A DNA stretch of 50,099 nt from CAZGVV01 sp964529155. Its GTDB lineage: Bacteria; Pseudomonadota; Alphaproteobacteria; Rickettsiales; SXRF01. Below the pieces are notes generated by a model, which was given only the letters and a program-made list of their open reading frames with translations, had not been told where the DNA came from and searched no databases. Positions within the stretch are counted from its first letter, which is position 1, and each line of letters opens with the position of its first letter. The position numbers were made by a program, and so were the translations under genes. Positions 1-8,077 of this stretch are shown here, piece by piece. The stretch is from the NCBI GenBank assembly GCA_964529155.1, contig CAZGVV010000004.1, forward strand, positions 1 through 50,099, read 5' to 3'.

Positions 1-23
1 GCCGCTATATCGCTCTCAGTTAT

Positions 24-62
24 AAAAAACCCGTACTTGGGAAAAGCCAGTACGGCTTTTTT
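24..62. terminator. Bidirectional rho-independent terminator
   Basis: CCGTACT at 31-37 pairs with AGTACGG at 49-55. A run of A precedes the stem and a run of T follows it, so the hairpin can end transcription in either direction. It sits directly after the stop of the minus-strand AsmA-like stub. Confidence 0.8.
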
Positions 63-64
63 AG

Positions 65-336
65 TCAAGACAATTTTACGGTTTCAACATAAATGGCGTT
101 GGCGTCGGAAAAACCTTGCGGGTTGTGTACGCTAAGGCCGGTCATCGTTCCCTCGCCGGTGGTGGGGGAAATATGAACGCTTCCCAGGCGGACTTCCGAT
201 TGTATGGTTTCAGAGCCATATTTTTCAATAGACGCTTTGACAAGGGGATCGAGGTTCGCGCTGAGATAGCGAACGACGCAGAGCGCAATAATAAACAGCG
301 CAGCAAGAAACAAGGCTATTTTTTTATCATCGAAAT
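65..336 (-). pseudogene. AsmA-like N-terminal stub, frameshifted
   Basis: The readable part encodes one N-terminal membrane segment (FLAALFIIALCVVRYL), then a stretch with GSVHISPTTGEG and GLSVHNPQGFSDANAIYV. That pattern resembles the start of AsmA/DUF748-type envelope proteins, which are normally much longer. A good ribosome site (AGGAG) precedes an ATG near 336, but that ATG runs ATG ATA AAA AAA TAG and stops. One extra A in the seven-A run would join it to the long frame as MIKKIALFLAALF. The product then stops after about 86 residues, immediately before a terminator. So it is a frameshifted and probably 3'-truncated gene, or a homopolymer error in a short gene. The family assignment is tentative. 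Confidence 0.5.
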
Positions 337-369
337 GCTCCTAATGTGGTGTATCAGGTCTAGTATAGT

Positions 370-1320
370 CTAATTTTTTTGCGGCGAACCCATCATTTTT
401 TTGAGCCCCGCATCGAGCGAGACGGGTGGCGACCAGCCCAGAAGCTCCTTGGTTTTAGCGATATCCACTTGCAGCGAGCCGCAAATGCGCACCGCGATAT
501 CGGGCCTGCCTATCAGCGCCGCCGCCCAGCGGAACACAAACTCCGGCACAGGCAGCAGGCGCGGCTTTTTGCCCAGACCCTGCGCTAAGCGCCGCATCAG
601 CCCGCCGGTGGACACATCTTCGCCGTCGGAGACCATGAAAATCTGGTTCGCCGCTGCTGGATGGTGGGTGCAACGCTGGATGACGTCGATCATATTTTCC
701 AGCGACACCAGGCTGCGCTTGTTTTTAATGAGGCTGAACGGCAATGGAATTCCTATATAAAGCAGGCGTTGCAGTAAGTGCATGTTCCCGTCGGTGCCTA
801 AACCGTAAATCAGCGGCGGGCGCAGAATCACCACCTCCATTTTCCCCGCGCGCGCGATCGCCAGCAATCCCTGTTCCGCCTCATATTTGGAGATGCCATA
901 GGGCGAGGCGGGGTGGCATGGATCATCGGCGGCAAAGGGCCTCTCCAGCGTCTGCTCGCCGTTAGCTTTGACTGAGCTGATGAAAATAAAGCGCTTCACG
1001 CCTGCATTTGACGCTTGCTGTGCTAAAGCCAGGGTTCCTTGCGTATTGATGCGGCGGAACTCGGCCAGCGGATCAGCGGAGCGCTCACGCATCACATGCA
1101 CTCGTGCGGCGGCGTGAATCACCACCTCCACGCCGGAAAGGGATTCCGCCCAATGCGTTGCTTCGTCGATATTGCCGACCTGCACGCAGGTGGCCAAAGG
1201 AGAAAGCTCGGGCGCAGGGCGGCGCACGGCGGCCACCAGCCTATACGACTTATCCGCCGCCAGCTTGCGAAGCAGCGCCCCGCCGACAAACCCCGTCGCG
1301 CCTGTGATTAAAATTTTCAT
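370..1320 (-). CDS. NAD-dependent epimerase, Gnu/WbpV type
   Basis: This is an extended short-chain dehydrogenase/reductase of 316 residues. The Rossmann motif GATGFVG (residues 7-13) binds NAD. FIFISSVKANG (111-121) and the catalytic pair Tyr141/Lys145 in YGISK complete the active site. The overall pattern (HAAARVHVM, LRPPLIYG, the C-terminal AKTKELLGW) resembles WbpV/Gnu-type 4-epimerases, which act on UDP-HexNAc or on undecaprenyl-diphosphate-GlcNAc in O-antigen initiation. The substrate cannot be decided from sequence. It is divergent from apt and sits at the edge of the polysaccharide island. ATG at 1318-1320 is the natural start. Confidence 0.8.
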   Translation of the reverse strand: MKILITGATGFVGGALLRKLAADKSYRLVAAVRRPAPELSPLATCVQVGNIDEATHWAESLSGVEVVIHAAARVHVMRERSADPLAEFRRINTQGTLALAQQASNAGVKRFIFISSVKANGEQTLERPFAADDPCHPASPYGISKYEAEQGLLAIARAGKMEVVILRPPLIYGLGTDGNMHLLQRLLYIGIPLPFSLIKNKRSLVSLENMIDVIQRCTHHPAAANQIFMVSDGEDVSTGGLMRRLAQGLGKKPRLLPVPEFVFRWAAALIGRPDIAVRICGSLQVDIAKTKELLGWSPPVSLDAGLKKMMGSPQKN

Positions 1321-1399
1321 GTTTTACTGTCATGCGATTACTGATAGAATCGCAGTATCTATGCTGTGAAGACCAAATGCAACGCGAAAGGGCGCTAAA

Positions 1400-1939
1400 G
1401 TGGCATCACAAAATAAGGCAAGCGCGGCGCGGCGGGATTTACGTGCTTATATCAACGATGTGCCGGATTTCCCCAAGCCCGGCATCTTGTTTCGCGATAT
1501 TTCGCCGTTGTTGCGCCAGCATTTCGCCGAGACGATTGCCCAGATGACGGCCCTTTTTTCCGCTGCCGAATGGGAAAAAATCGATTTTATCGGCGGCATC
1601 GAATCGCGCGGGTTTATTTTGGCTGCCGGGCTTGCGGCCATAAAAGACAAAGGTTTCGTCAAAATCCGCAAATCCGGCAAATTGCCCGGCCCGCTCATCA
1701 AGCGCAGTTATGGCCTGGAATACGGCGAGGATGCACTTGAGATGCAGTTTGGCAGCGGGCGAATGCTCATCATCGACGACGTGCTGGCCACCGGCGGAAC
1801 GCTCGCCGCGGCAGCTGAGCTCGCACGCGAAACGGGCCACGAAGTGTGCGGCTTTGCGTGCCTCATAAATCTGAAATACCTGAATCATTTTTCGTGGAAC
1901 GGCCTGACCGTGCGCACGCTGATCGACTATGAGGTGTGA
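1400..1939 (+). CDS. apt: Adenine phosphoribosyltransferase
   Basis: Converts adenine and PRPP to AMP and pyrophosphate in the cytosol. The 179-residue length is normal for Apt. PDFPKPGILFRDISPLL near the N-terminus is the family signature, IESRGF (68-73) is the base-binding region, and RMLIIDDVLATGGT (121-134) is the PRPP loop. The start is GTG at 1400. The stop TGA (1937-1939) is followed at once by the GTG of the next gene, an MTA/SAH nucleosidase-like protein whose product would be adenine. The two genes therefore form a salvage unit. Confidence 0.95.
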   Translation: MASQNKASAARRDLRAYINDVPDFPKPGILFRDISPLLRQHFAETIAQMTALFSAAEWEKIDFIGGIESRGFILAAGLAAIKDKGFVKIRKSGKLPGPLIKRSYGLEYGEDALEMQFGSGRMLIIDDVLATGGTLAAAAELARETGHEVCGFACLINLKYLNHFSWNGLTVRTLIDYEV

Positions 1940-2503
1940 GTGAAACCGCTGGTCGTGATAGCGCTCGAATCCGAAGGGCAGGGCAGGCTTGAGGCGCTCG
2001 GCCTCGAGGTGGTGTATTGCGGTGTCGGCAAGGTCAATGCCGCCTATGCGTTGACCCGTCGCCTGTTTCGCGAGGCGGGCCATGTTTCGCATGTATTTAA
2101 TTTTGGTTCGGCGGGCAGCCCGGTGTTTAAAACGGGATCGCTGATCGAGGCCGACCGCTTCGTCCAGCGCGACATGGACGTGACGGGACTTGGCTTTGAG
2201 CTCGGCCACACGCCCTTTGAAAACGACCCGCCAGTGATTTCTTTTCCGCGCCGTTTTGCGCATTTGGAAAATGGGGTGTGCGGCTCGGGCGATTCGTTCT
2301 TGCAGGTGCCTTCTCCCATTCCGATTGATGTGATTGACATGGAAGCCTACGCGCTAGCCAAAATCTGCATGCGCGAGGGGCTGCCGTTTACGGCTGTGAA
2401 ATACATCACCGATGGCGCCGACCACAACGCTTCGAACGATTGGCAGGAGAATCTTAAGTTGGCTGCAGAAGCTTTTGTGGAGCTTTCAAAACACATTCGC
2501 TAA
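1940..2503 (+). CDS. MTA/SAH nucleosidase-like protein
   Basis: PNP/UDP-phosphorylase superfamily, 187 residues, shorter than the roughly 230 of E. coli MtnN. It would hydrolyse 5'-methylthioadenosine and/or S-adenosylhomocysteine to adenine plus the thioribose product. Visible landmarks are ALESEG (8-13, the region of the N-terminal catalytic Glu), GVGKVNAA (28-35), FGSAGS (55-60), SGDSF (116-120), DMEAYA (133-138) and ITDGAD (156-161, catalytic Asp region). The GTG start directly abuts the apt stop. Coupling to apt supports adenine release and recapture. Exact substrate preference is inferred. Confidence 0.82.
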   Translation: MKPLVVIALESEGQGRLEALGLEVVYCGVGKVNAAYALTRRLFREAGHVSHVFNFGSAGSPVFKTGSLIEADRFVQRDMDVTGLGFELGHTPFENDPPVISFPRRFAHLENGVCGSGDSFLQVPSPIPIDVIDMEAYALAKICMREGLPFTAVKYITDGADHNASNDWQENLKLAAEAFVELSKHIR

Positions 2504-2507
2504 AAGA

Positions 2508-3272
2508 TTATTTGTAGAAAAATCCGAGCAGCTTGGCTGGGTATTTAGAGAGTATTTTGAAGATATTTGTGGCGATGCCATTTTCGCGGCATGAGCGCAG
2601 CACTTCTTTATTGAGGAGCAGTTTACTGCGCCAGCCTGCCGTGCTGATGCCGCCCGCACGCATTCGCACCATGATTTCGGGAACATGCAGATAGCGCAGC
2701 GCGCCGCCCGCAAATGCGCGCGCGACAAAATCAAAATCCCCGGCAATGCGGTAGCTGATGTTGAACGGCCCGACGCGGTCATAGACCGATTTTTTCATGA
2801 ACATCGCCGGATGCGCAGGCATCCATCCATAGGCCAGTTTTTGCGGCGAGAAAAAGCTCGAATCGTAGCGCCGTACGAATTTTTGCGGTGCCTCCGGGCG
2901 AAAAAAAACCACGTCGCCGAGCAATGCGTCGATATTTCCGCCTGCCATCTTTTCCGCTATCTGCGCTAGCACATTCTCATGCGCGTAAACATCGTCGGCG
3001 TTTAAAATGGCGATGATATCACCGCTTACACGCGCCACGCCCTTATTCATCGCGTCATAAATGCCCTTGTCGTGCTCGGAGATGAAAATGATTTGGTGCG
3101 GCCCGGTGTTGTTTTCGATGTAGTGTTTGACAATGTCTTGCGTACCATCTTTCGATGCGCCGTCGATGATAATGTGCTCGACATCTGCGAAGCTTTGCGC
3201 TGCTACCGAGGCCAGCGTATCGGTAATAGTGGCCGCGCTGTTGTAGCAAATGGTGACGACGGAGATTTTCAT
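2508..3272 (-). CDS. Family 2 glycosyltransferase
   Basis: GT-A fold glycosyltransferase of 254 residues, WcaE/WcaA-like. MKISVVTICYNSA is the classic GT2 beginning. IIDGASKDGT (residues 35-44) binds the nucleotide, NADD near residue 90 is the metal-binding DXD-type motif, and YRIAGDFDFVARA near residue 180 is the acceptor-side acidic motif. It is cytosolic or membrane-associated and adds one sugar to a lipid-linked glycan. It is convergent with the nucleosidase gene (4 nt between stops) and divergent from the methyltransferase gene. Donor and acceptor are unknown. Confidence 0.88.
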   Translation of the reverse strand: MKISVVTICYNSAATITDTLASVAAQSFADVEHIIIDGASKDGTQDIVKHYIENNTGPHQIIFISEHDKGIYDAMNKGVARVSGDIIAILNADDVYAHENVLAQIAEKMAGGNIDALLGDVVFFRPEAPQKFVRRYDSSFFSPQKLAYGWMPAHPAMFMKKSVYDRVGPFNISYRIAGDFDFVARAFAGGALRYLHVPEIMVRMRAGGISTAGWRSKLLLNKEVLRSCRENGIATNIFKILSKYPAKLLGFFYK

Positions 3273-3357
3273 GAGTGGCCTTAATAGTGGATTTTATGGA
3301 TATAGCGCAGTAAAGTTACTTTCATAAATGATTTTTTAGCCGCCAGGATACCTATCC

Positions 3358-4152
3358 GTGACCGAGTTTATCTGTAATATTTGCAGTGCGCCAATGATTT
3401 TCAAATACGAGAAAACCATCCTAAAAAAATACCCAGAAAAATTATTTGAATGCACCGGCTGCCATCATCTGCGATTTATGAAGGTGCATTGGCTGGAAGA
3501 GGCCTATTCGCGCGCGATTGCGGCGCTGGACACCGGTGCGGTTCGCCGTTGCCTCAATATCCGCAAAGTGCTTTATTCGCTTTTGTTTGTGATCTACGGC
3601 TTTTCGGTAGGCAAAATAAAAATGGTGGATTATGGCGGCGCCGCCGGGCTGCTCGCACGTCTGCTGCGCGATGTGGGTGTTGATTGTTACAGCTACGACA
3701 AATACGCCGATAACGTTTATTCCAGCGCCTTTGCGGCCAGGAGCGGGAAATACAATGCGCTTAGCATGATCGAGGTGGCTGAACATATCGAAAACCCGGT
3801 GGAGGAATTTCTTGCGATCGTAGAGCAATTTCAGCCGGATTATCTGTTCATCTCCACCCAGCTTTTTAGCGCTGCTACGCCGGAAGACTGGTGGTATTTC
3901 ACGCCGGATAGCGGTCAGCATATCAGCTTTTTTACGGAAAAATCGATGGGACTTTTAGCTAAAAAAATGGGCTATACAGCTTATTTTACCGGCCCCATGA
4001 TTATTTGGGCGAAAGAAGGGCTGCGCCTGTCGCCGCTCGTGCGACTGGCATCAAAGCTTCCCGTGCGTGAGTTGATTTTTATGGCGGCGACGCTTTTAAA
4101 CCGCTATAGCCCGCAGAAAGATTTTGAGCTTATTGAAGGAAAAATATGGTGA
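3358..4152 (+). CDS. SAM-dependent methyltransferase with N-terminal Cys4 motif
   Basis: 264 residues. The N-terminus has CNIC (6-9) and CTGC, spaced like a small zinc ribbon, as in many sugar methyltransferases. VDYGGAAGLLARLL is the SAM-binding motif I, and MIEVAEHIENP is the typical motif following the acidic strand. HISFFTEKSMGLLAKKMGY matches the end of Methyltransf_23-type folds. The start is GTG at 3358. Its last codons overlap the start of the aminotransferase gene (4146), so the two are co-translated. A sugar O- or C-methylation role is inferred from context. Confidence 0.75.
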   Translation: MTEFICNICSAPMIFKYEKTILKKYPEKLFECTGCHHLRFMKVHWLEEAYSRAIAALDTGAVRRCLNIRKVLYSLLFVIYGFSVGKIKMVDYGGAAGLLARLLRDVGVDCYSYDKYADNVYSSAFAARSGKYNALSMIEVAEHIENPVEEFLAIVEQFQPDYLFISTQLFSAATPEDWWYFTPDSGQHISFFTEKSMGLLAKKMGYTAYFTGPMIIWAKEGLRLSPLVRLASKLPVRELIFMAATLLNRYSPQKDFELIEGKIW

Positions 4153-5231
4153 TTCCCGTTTCAAAACCATTTTTGACGGATGATGATTTCGGCGCGCTCT
4201 CCAAAGCGTTCAAAAGCGGTTGGATCAGCTCCATCGGTGCGGAACTGCGTGCATTTGAAGCAGCGTTCGCGGATTATATCGGCGTGTCTGATTGCATCTC
4301 GACCTCCAACGGAACGACAGCGCTGCAATTGGCGCTCTCGGCGTTGGACATTACGCAAGGCGATGAGGTCATCATTCCCGACCTGACGTTTGCAGCGGTA
4401 GCCAATGCGGTGATTGCGGTGGGGGCTACGCCCGTTTGCGCCGATGTTTGCGCGCGGACATGGAACATGGATGCGGCAGCGACGATGGCGGCGGCGACGC
4501 CCAGAACCAAAGCGGTGATCGTCGTGCATTCTTATGGCAATCCATTTGACGTGAGTAAAATCGCGGAATTTTATACCGACCTCAACATCCCGATTATCGA
4601 AGACTGTGCCGAAGCGCACGGTGCGGAAATCGATGGAAAAAAAGTCGGTTCGCTTGGTTTGATGTCGGCGTTTTCGTTTTACGGCAATAAAATCATCACC
4701 ACCGGCGAGGGCGGCGCTGTGCTGACGAATGACAAGGCGATTGCCCAAAAACTGCGCATTCTGCGCGATCATGGTATGGATGCTAAAATCCGCTTTCATC
4801 ACACAATGCCCGGATTTAATTACCGCATGACGAACCTGCAAGGCGCGATCGGACATTCGCAGCTTAACAGAATTAAACAGCTGATCGCCGAACGCGACAG
4901 CATTGCGGAGCGCTACCATGATGGGCTGAAGCCGCTTGGTTTCGCAGCGGCTGAGCCCGAAGGTTCGGTTAAAATGGTCAACTGGTTGCATACCGTACTT
5001 TGCCCGAAAAATGTCGATCGCAATGCCTTGGCGTTGCACCTAAAAGACCAAAAAATCGAGACGCGACCGATGTTCCGGCCGATCAGCTCTTTCCCTTACA
5101 TCACGCATAAAAACCAGCAAAAAAATGCGGCAGAAATTTCTATGCGCGGCATTTCGTTGCCGACTTATAACGGCCTTTCGCATACGGATCAAAAGCATGT
5201 CATCGATGCCATCAAGGATTTTTGGCATTGA
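4146..5231 (+). CDS. DegT/DnrJ/EryC1 sugar aminotransferase
   Basis: PLP-dependent nucleotide-sugar aminotransferase of 361 residues, closest in pattern to perosamine synthetases and related enzymes. STSNGTTALQLAL (52-64) is the phosphate-binding region, EDCAEAHGA (152-160) holds the PLP-ring Asp, and SFYGNKIITTGEGG (177-190) contains the internal aldimine Lys182. It would transfer an amino group from glutamate to a 4-keto (or 3-keto) sugar nucleotide. It overlaps the methyltransferase gene upstream and the glycosyltransferase gene downstream. It is the only aminotransferase in the island, so it may also supply the nonulosonic acid operon on the other strand; that link is inferred. Confidence 0.88.
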   Translation: MVIPVSKPFLTDDDFGALSKAFKSGWISSIGAELRAFEAAFADYIGVSDCISTSNGTTALQLALSALDITQGDEVIIPDLTFAAVANAVIAVGATPVCADVCARTWNMDAAATMAAATPRTKAVIVVHSYGNPFDVSKIAEFYTDLNIPIIEDCAEAHGAEIDGKKVGSLGLMSAFSFYGNKIITTGEGGAVLTNDKAIAQKLRILRDHGMDAKIRFHHTMPGFNYRMTNLQGAIGHSQLNRIKQLIAERDSIAERYHDGLKPLGFAAAEPEGSVKMVNWLHTVLCPKNVDRNALALHLKDQKIETRPMFRPISSFPYITHKNQQKNAAEISMRGISLPTYNGLSHTDQKHVIDAIKDFWH

Positions 5232-6397
5232 AAAAAATCTACGTTGATTTGTCGCGCTTAAGTGCTGATTATGCGGGAGGTGTTGCGCGGTTTTCTCTGG
5301 GGCTGACGGCGGCGCTGCTGGCAAACCCCGGCGATGCCAAGGTGGCGCTTATTGTTTCTCCTGCCAATTATTCCTATATAAGCGGCCTGTTTAAAGGGGC
5401 GGAGATACTTGTCTATCCCTATTGCAGGTTTTATCGCTATGCACTCGCCGCTGCGGCACTTATTGCCTATGTTGTGAAACGGCCTGACCTGCTGATTCCG
5501 GCGAGCTATCTTTTTTCGCCGCTGCCGAAAGAATTGCAAAGCCCGGATGTACTCGTCCTTTGTCCGACCAGCACGCTTAATTTTTATAGCCAAAAAATCA
5601 CTTCGCTATTGTGCATCCATGACATTCAGCATGAAATTTATCCGGAGAATTTTTCGCCGCTCGTGCGCGCGGTGCGCTGGGCACAATACCGGCTTTCGGC
5701 CACGCTTTCTAAATGGGTGCAGGTAAGTTCGCATGCGATTCAGGCTGATCTGCTCCAGTACTATAGCGAGCCCATGGATAAGAAAACTTTTATTGCCCCC
5801 GAAGGGTTCGATGAGGCACTTTTCTCTCCTGACCTACCGGATGAAAAACCAGCAGCGCTTGCTGCTGAACCGTTTGTTTATTATCCGGCGCAGTTGTGGA
5901 AACACAAAAACCACGCAACGGTAATCGAGGGCTTGCGCATTTTTAATGACAGCACATCCTTGCCGCTTAGCCTTGTTTTGACGGGAAAAGATTATGGCGA
6001 ATTGAAGAAGATTCTTGCGGTTGCAGCAGCAAACGAGGTGAAGATTCTGCATCTAGGAATTGTTCCTGAAAGTCAGATGCGCTGGCTGTACCGGAATGCT
6101 GTATGCGCCGTGGCTGCGGGATATCATGAGTCGAGCTCGCTTCCAGTGCGCGAGGCGATTGCAAGCGGCGGATGTATTTTAGCGGCGGATATTCCTCCTA
6201 ATATGGAAATCAAAGCGCTTACTGGCCTCACTTTGTTTGAAACATTTTCGCCGGAATCTTTTGCCGCACAATTAAAGGCGCTGTTTACGGAAAAAGCGTC
6301 TCCCACTCCGCGCCAGCCGCCTGTGGGCGGCGAGTGTATGACGATCGAAGATTTCGCCTGGTCTAAAATCATCGAGATTTATAGAAAATATTTTTGA
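5228..6397 (+). CDS. Family 4 glycosyltransferase
   Basis: GT-B fold glycosyltransferase of 389 residues. IYVDLSRLSADYAGGVARF is the N-terminal acceptor-side loop. VYYPAQLWKHKNHATVIEG (about residues 218-236) and AGYHESSSLPVREAIASGGCILAADIP (about 298-324) are the donor-binding motifs, with the EX7E-type glutamates. I chose TTG at 5228, which overlaps the aminotransferase stop (TTGA). TTG at 5222 is also possible. Residues just before the end (PTPRQPPVGGE) are encoded by a GC-rich inverted repeat that looks inserted. Confidence 0.82.
   Translation: MKKIYVDLSRLSADYAGGVARFSLGLTAALLANPGDAKVALIVSPANYSYISGLFKGAEILVYPYCRFYRYALAAAALIAYVVKRPDLLIPASYLFSPLPKELQSPDVLVLCPTSTLNFYSQKITSLLCIHDIQHEIYPENFSPLVRAVRWAQYRLSATLSKWVQVSSHAIQADLLQYYSEPMDKKTFIAPEGFDEALFSPDLPDEKPAALAAEPFVYYPAQLWKHKNHATVIEGLRIFNDSTSLPLSLVLTGKDYGELKKILAVAAANEVKILHLGIVPESQMRWLYRNAVCAVAAGYHESSSLPVREAIASGGCILAADIPPNMEIKALTGLTLFETFSPESFAAQLKALFTEKASPTPRQPPVGGECMTIEDFAWSKIIEIYRKYF
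6301..6337. repeat. GC-rich palindromic repeat inside the GT4 gene
   Basis: CACTC near 6304 and GAGTG near 6331 enclose CCGCC and GGCGG arms, giving an imperfect hairpin. The reverse strand reads SPPTGGWRGVG, the kind of peptide produced by dispersed GC-rich palindromic repeats in many proteobacteria. It remains in frame with the glycosyltransferase. Confidence 0.5.
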
Positions 6398-6433
6398 AAT
6401 TTGGAAATCCAGGATGCAAAAATTATCTCTTAT

Positions 6434-6450
6434 GAAGCTCTTTAAGCTTC
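6434..6450 (+). terminator. Possible weak terminator after the GT4 gene
   Basis: GAAGCT (6434-6439) pairs with AGCTTC (6445-6450), and the hairpin is followed by pyrimidine-rich sequence rather than a clean T run. The rest of 6451-6704 shows no confident gene. Confidence 0.35.
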
Positions 6451-6704
6451 CTATTCTCCTTGCTGTAAAGCCCCTTCCTTTATCGGTTTTACTGGCTTTT
6501 TAACAATTGCTAAATCAAATGGTTTTTAAAAAGTCCGGCATGATTGAACGAGAGATATTCGATTATTATGCAGTTTCCTCTGTATTTATATTGAAATGTT
6601 TAGCTGAAAGCGGCAGGGTTTGGTCTGCCGGTCATGCGCCAAGTCTTGGCTATCGGAGGTCACATTTAGCGGATTATATACCTCTTTTTTAAAAAATTAG
6701 TTAT

Positions 6705-7220
6705 GTGAGTATGGTTAAGGCGCAAGATTTCGAAATGCTGAATGCGTCTATCCAAAGAGACAGCCACCAAATGACCAAGGATTTTTTCCTTGTTTCGCTT
6801 GAGGATGAAGGCATTTATGGAATAGATCTAGTGATTTCGCATGCAACCATCCATTGTTTAAAAGATGTGCGCTACGGAAATAAGATAGATGATTATGTTT
6901 GGGGCGGGAAAGAGCGACCGTATCAAGTGGCAAGAAAGCTTCGTGAACTGACAGGACAGAAGTAGATAGCCGTATTATGTTCAGTTTCTGTTTCGAATAT
7001 AGAAAATCTTGACAGCGATATTTGCTGGCTGGAGGATCAAAAGCTCGTCACTTCTTTCCAAGATCGAGGCTTTGTACTAAAAGATAAGCTGTATGACATG
7101 GAATGTGGTGGATTGAGTCGTGGCTATTCTCAAGCAGTAGAGCGCCTGAAGTCCGAGCTTCCTGCAGACCATCTGAAAACGCATGCTTATGTGGTAGGAA
7201 ATTATTATTTTGAAGGGTGA
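6705..7220 (+). pseudogene. Unrecognised ORF with in-frame TAG
   Basis: From GTG 6705 an 86-residue ORF (…ISHATIHCLKDVRYGNK…ARKLRELTGQK) ends at TAG 6963-6965. The same frame then stays open for 84 more codons (IAVLCSVSVSNIENLD… to …THAYVVGNYYFEG) and ends at TGA 7218-7220. The open frame even extends upstream past a TAA at 6690 to an ATG at 6507. I recognise no domain. The likeliest reading is one decayed gene of about 170 residues or more. Two separate tiny genes is the alternative. The 3' end overlaps the convergent DUF115-like gene by 16 nt. Confidence 0.4.
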
Positions 7221-8077
7221 ATGACATCTTCAAGCCGCACGCGCTCGAACTCGTCGAGCATGCTGCCCGGCGCCGCGTTATAAATTCTTGCACCTGCCAG
7301 TGCGGCCATCAGCTTAATCGCGTGATATTGCGACCATAGCTTGAGGGCAGTGGGGAAAATGCCTAAAAGCGGGGTTTCAATGGAACCGTCTGCAGCGACG
7401 CTGATATCTTTTCCCTTTAGCAGCTCCGGCTCATAAAAATATTTATATTCTTTTTTGACGAACCAGTCATGGTCGGTGCCCAAAAGATATATCTCTTTAA
7501 ACCCCATATAAAGCGCGATCATCAGCACCATAATCGGTGCGCTCTGCACACGGGGAATAATGCCTGTGAGATCAGGGTTTTCTTTTGGATTTTTGGGAAA
7601 ATAATCTTTCCACATACCCAGGTAATTGACGCTGAGGTCGGGGAATAAATTTTTATCCTGCATGAGCGGCCATTCCTGGCAATCCAGAAATACTTCAGCA
7701 TTTCCTGTTTTTTTATGCATTTGACTGAACCATGCGGCGGCCAATTCGGGCGTTATTTTATCGGAATAAGTCAGCTGCGGAACGCAGTGATAGCGAGGTG
7801 ATATATCGGCATAATCAGGATGCATATAACCGCTGGAGACGCTGAACACGATCTCGTTTTTCAATGATGTGATATCCTGCTGTTTTACCGATGGGCCATT
7901 GCACAAAATGAAGCAGCGCTGACCTGCATGGCGATTTTTTAAGGCTGCATTCTTTTGTAAAATGGCCGCGTGAGTCAGGGCAAAGCGCACTGCCAATGGG
8001 CGATACATTGCTAGAAGCTGGAAAATCCTGGGTGGCAGAATCCAGTCGGCAACCATGAGAAGTTTTTTCTTGTTCAT
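7205..8077 (-). CDS. DUF115/Maf-like or GT42-like glycosyltransferase
   Basis: 290 residues from ATG at 8075-8077, which overlaps the flippase stop as ATGA. RCFILCNGPSVKQQDITSLK near residues 60-79 is the nucleotide-binding beginning shared by DUF115 (Maf-type) proteins and GT42 sialyltransferases. MVLMIALYMGFKEIYLLGTDHDW is the second conserved block, with an acidic-His motif. Maf proteins transfer nonulosonic acids to flagellin, and GT42 enzymes transfer sialic acid to glycans. As the last gene of an operon that appears to make such a sugar, it is a good candidate for the transferase. The acceptor is unknown. Confidence 0.65.
   Translation of the reverse strand: MNKKKLLMVADWILPPRIFQLLAMYRPLAVRFALTHAAILQKNAALKNRHAGQRCFILCNGPSVKQQDITSLKNEIVFSVSSGYMHPDYADISPRYHCVPQLTYSDKITPELAAAWFSQMHKKTGNAEVFLDCQEWPLMQDKNLFPDLSVNYLGMWKDYFPKNPKENPDLTGIIPRVQSAPIMVLMIALYMGFKEIYLLGTDHDWFVKKEYKYFYEPELLKGKDISVAADGSIETPLLGIFPTALKLWSQYHAIKLMAALAGARIYNAAPGSMLDEFERVRLEDVIHPSK

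Noticed and set aside
1439..2263. 274-codon minus-strand ORF antisense to apt and the nucleosidase
   Set aside because: The plus-strand proteins have clear family motifs; the antisense frame is Arg/His-rich with none, typical of a shadow.
4161..5039. 292-codon minus-strand ORF inside the DegT aminotransferase gene
   Set aside because: Composition is Arg-rich without motifs and the sense gene is certain.
6507..6692. 61-residue separate gene
   Set aside because: No ribosome site, no motif; treated only as a possible upstream part of the decayed frame.
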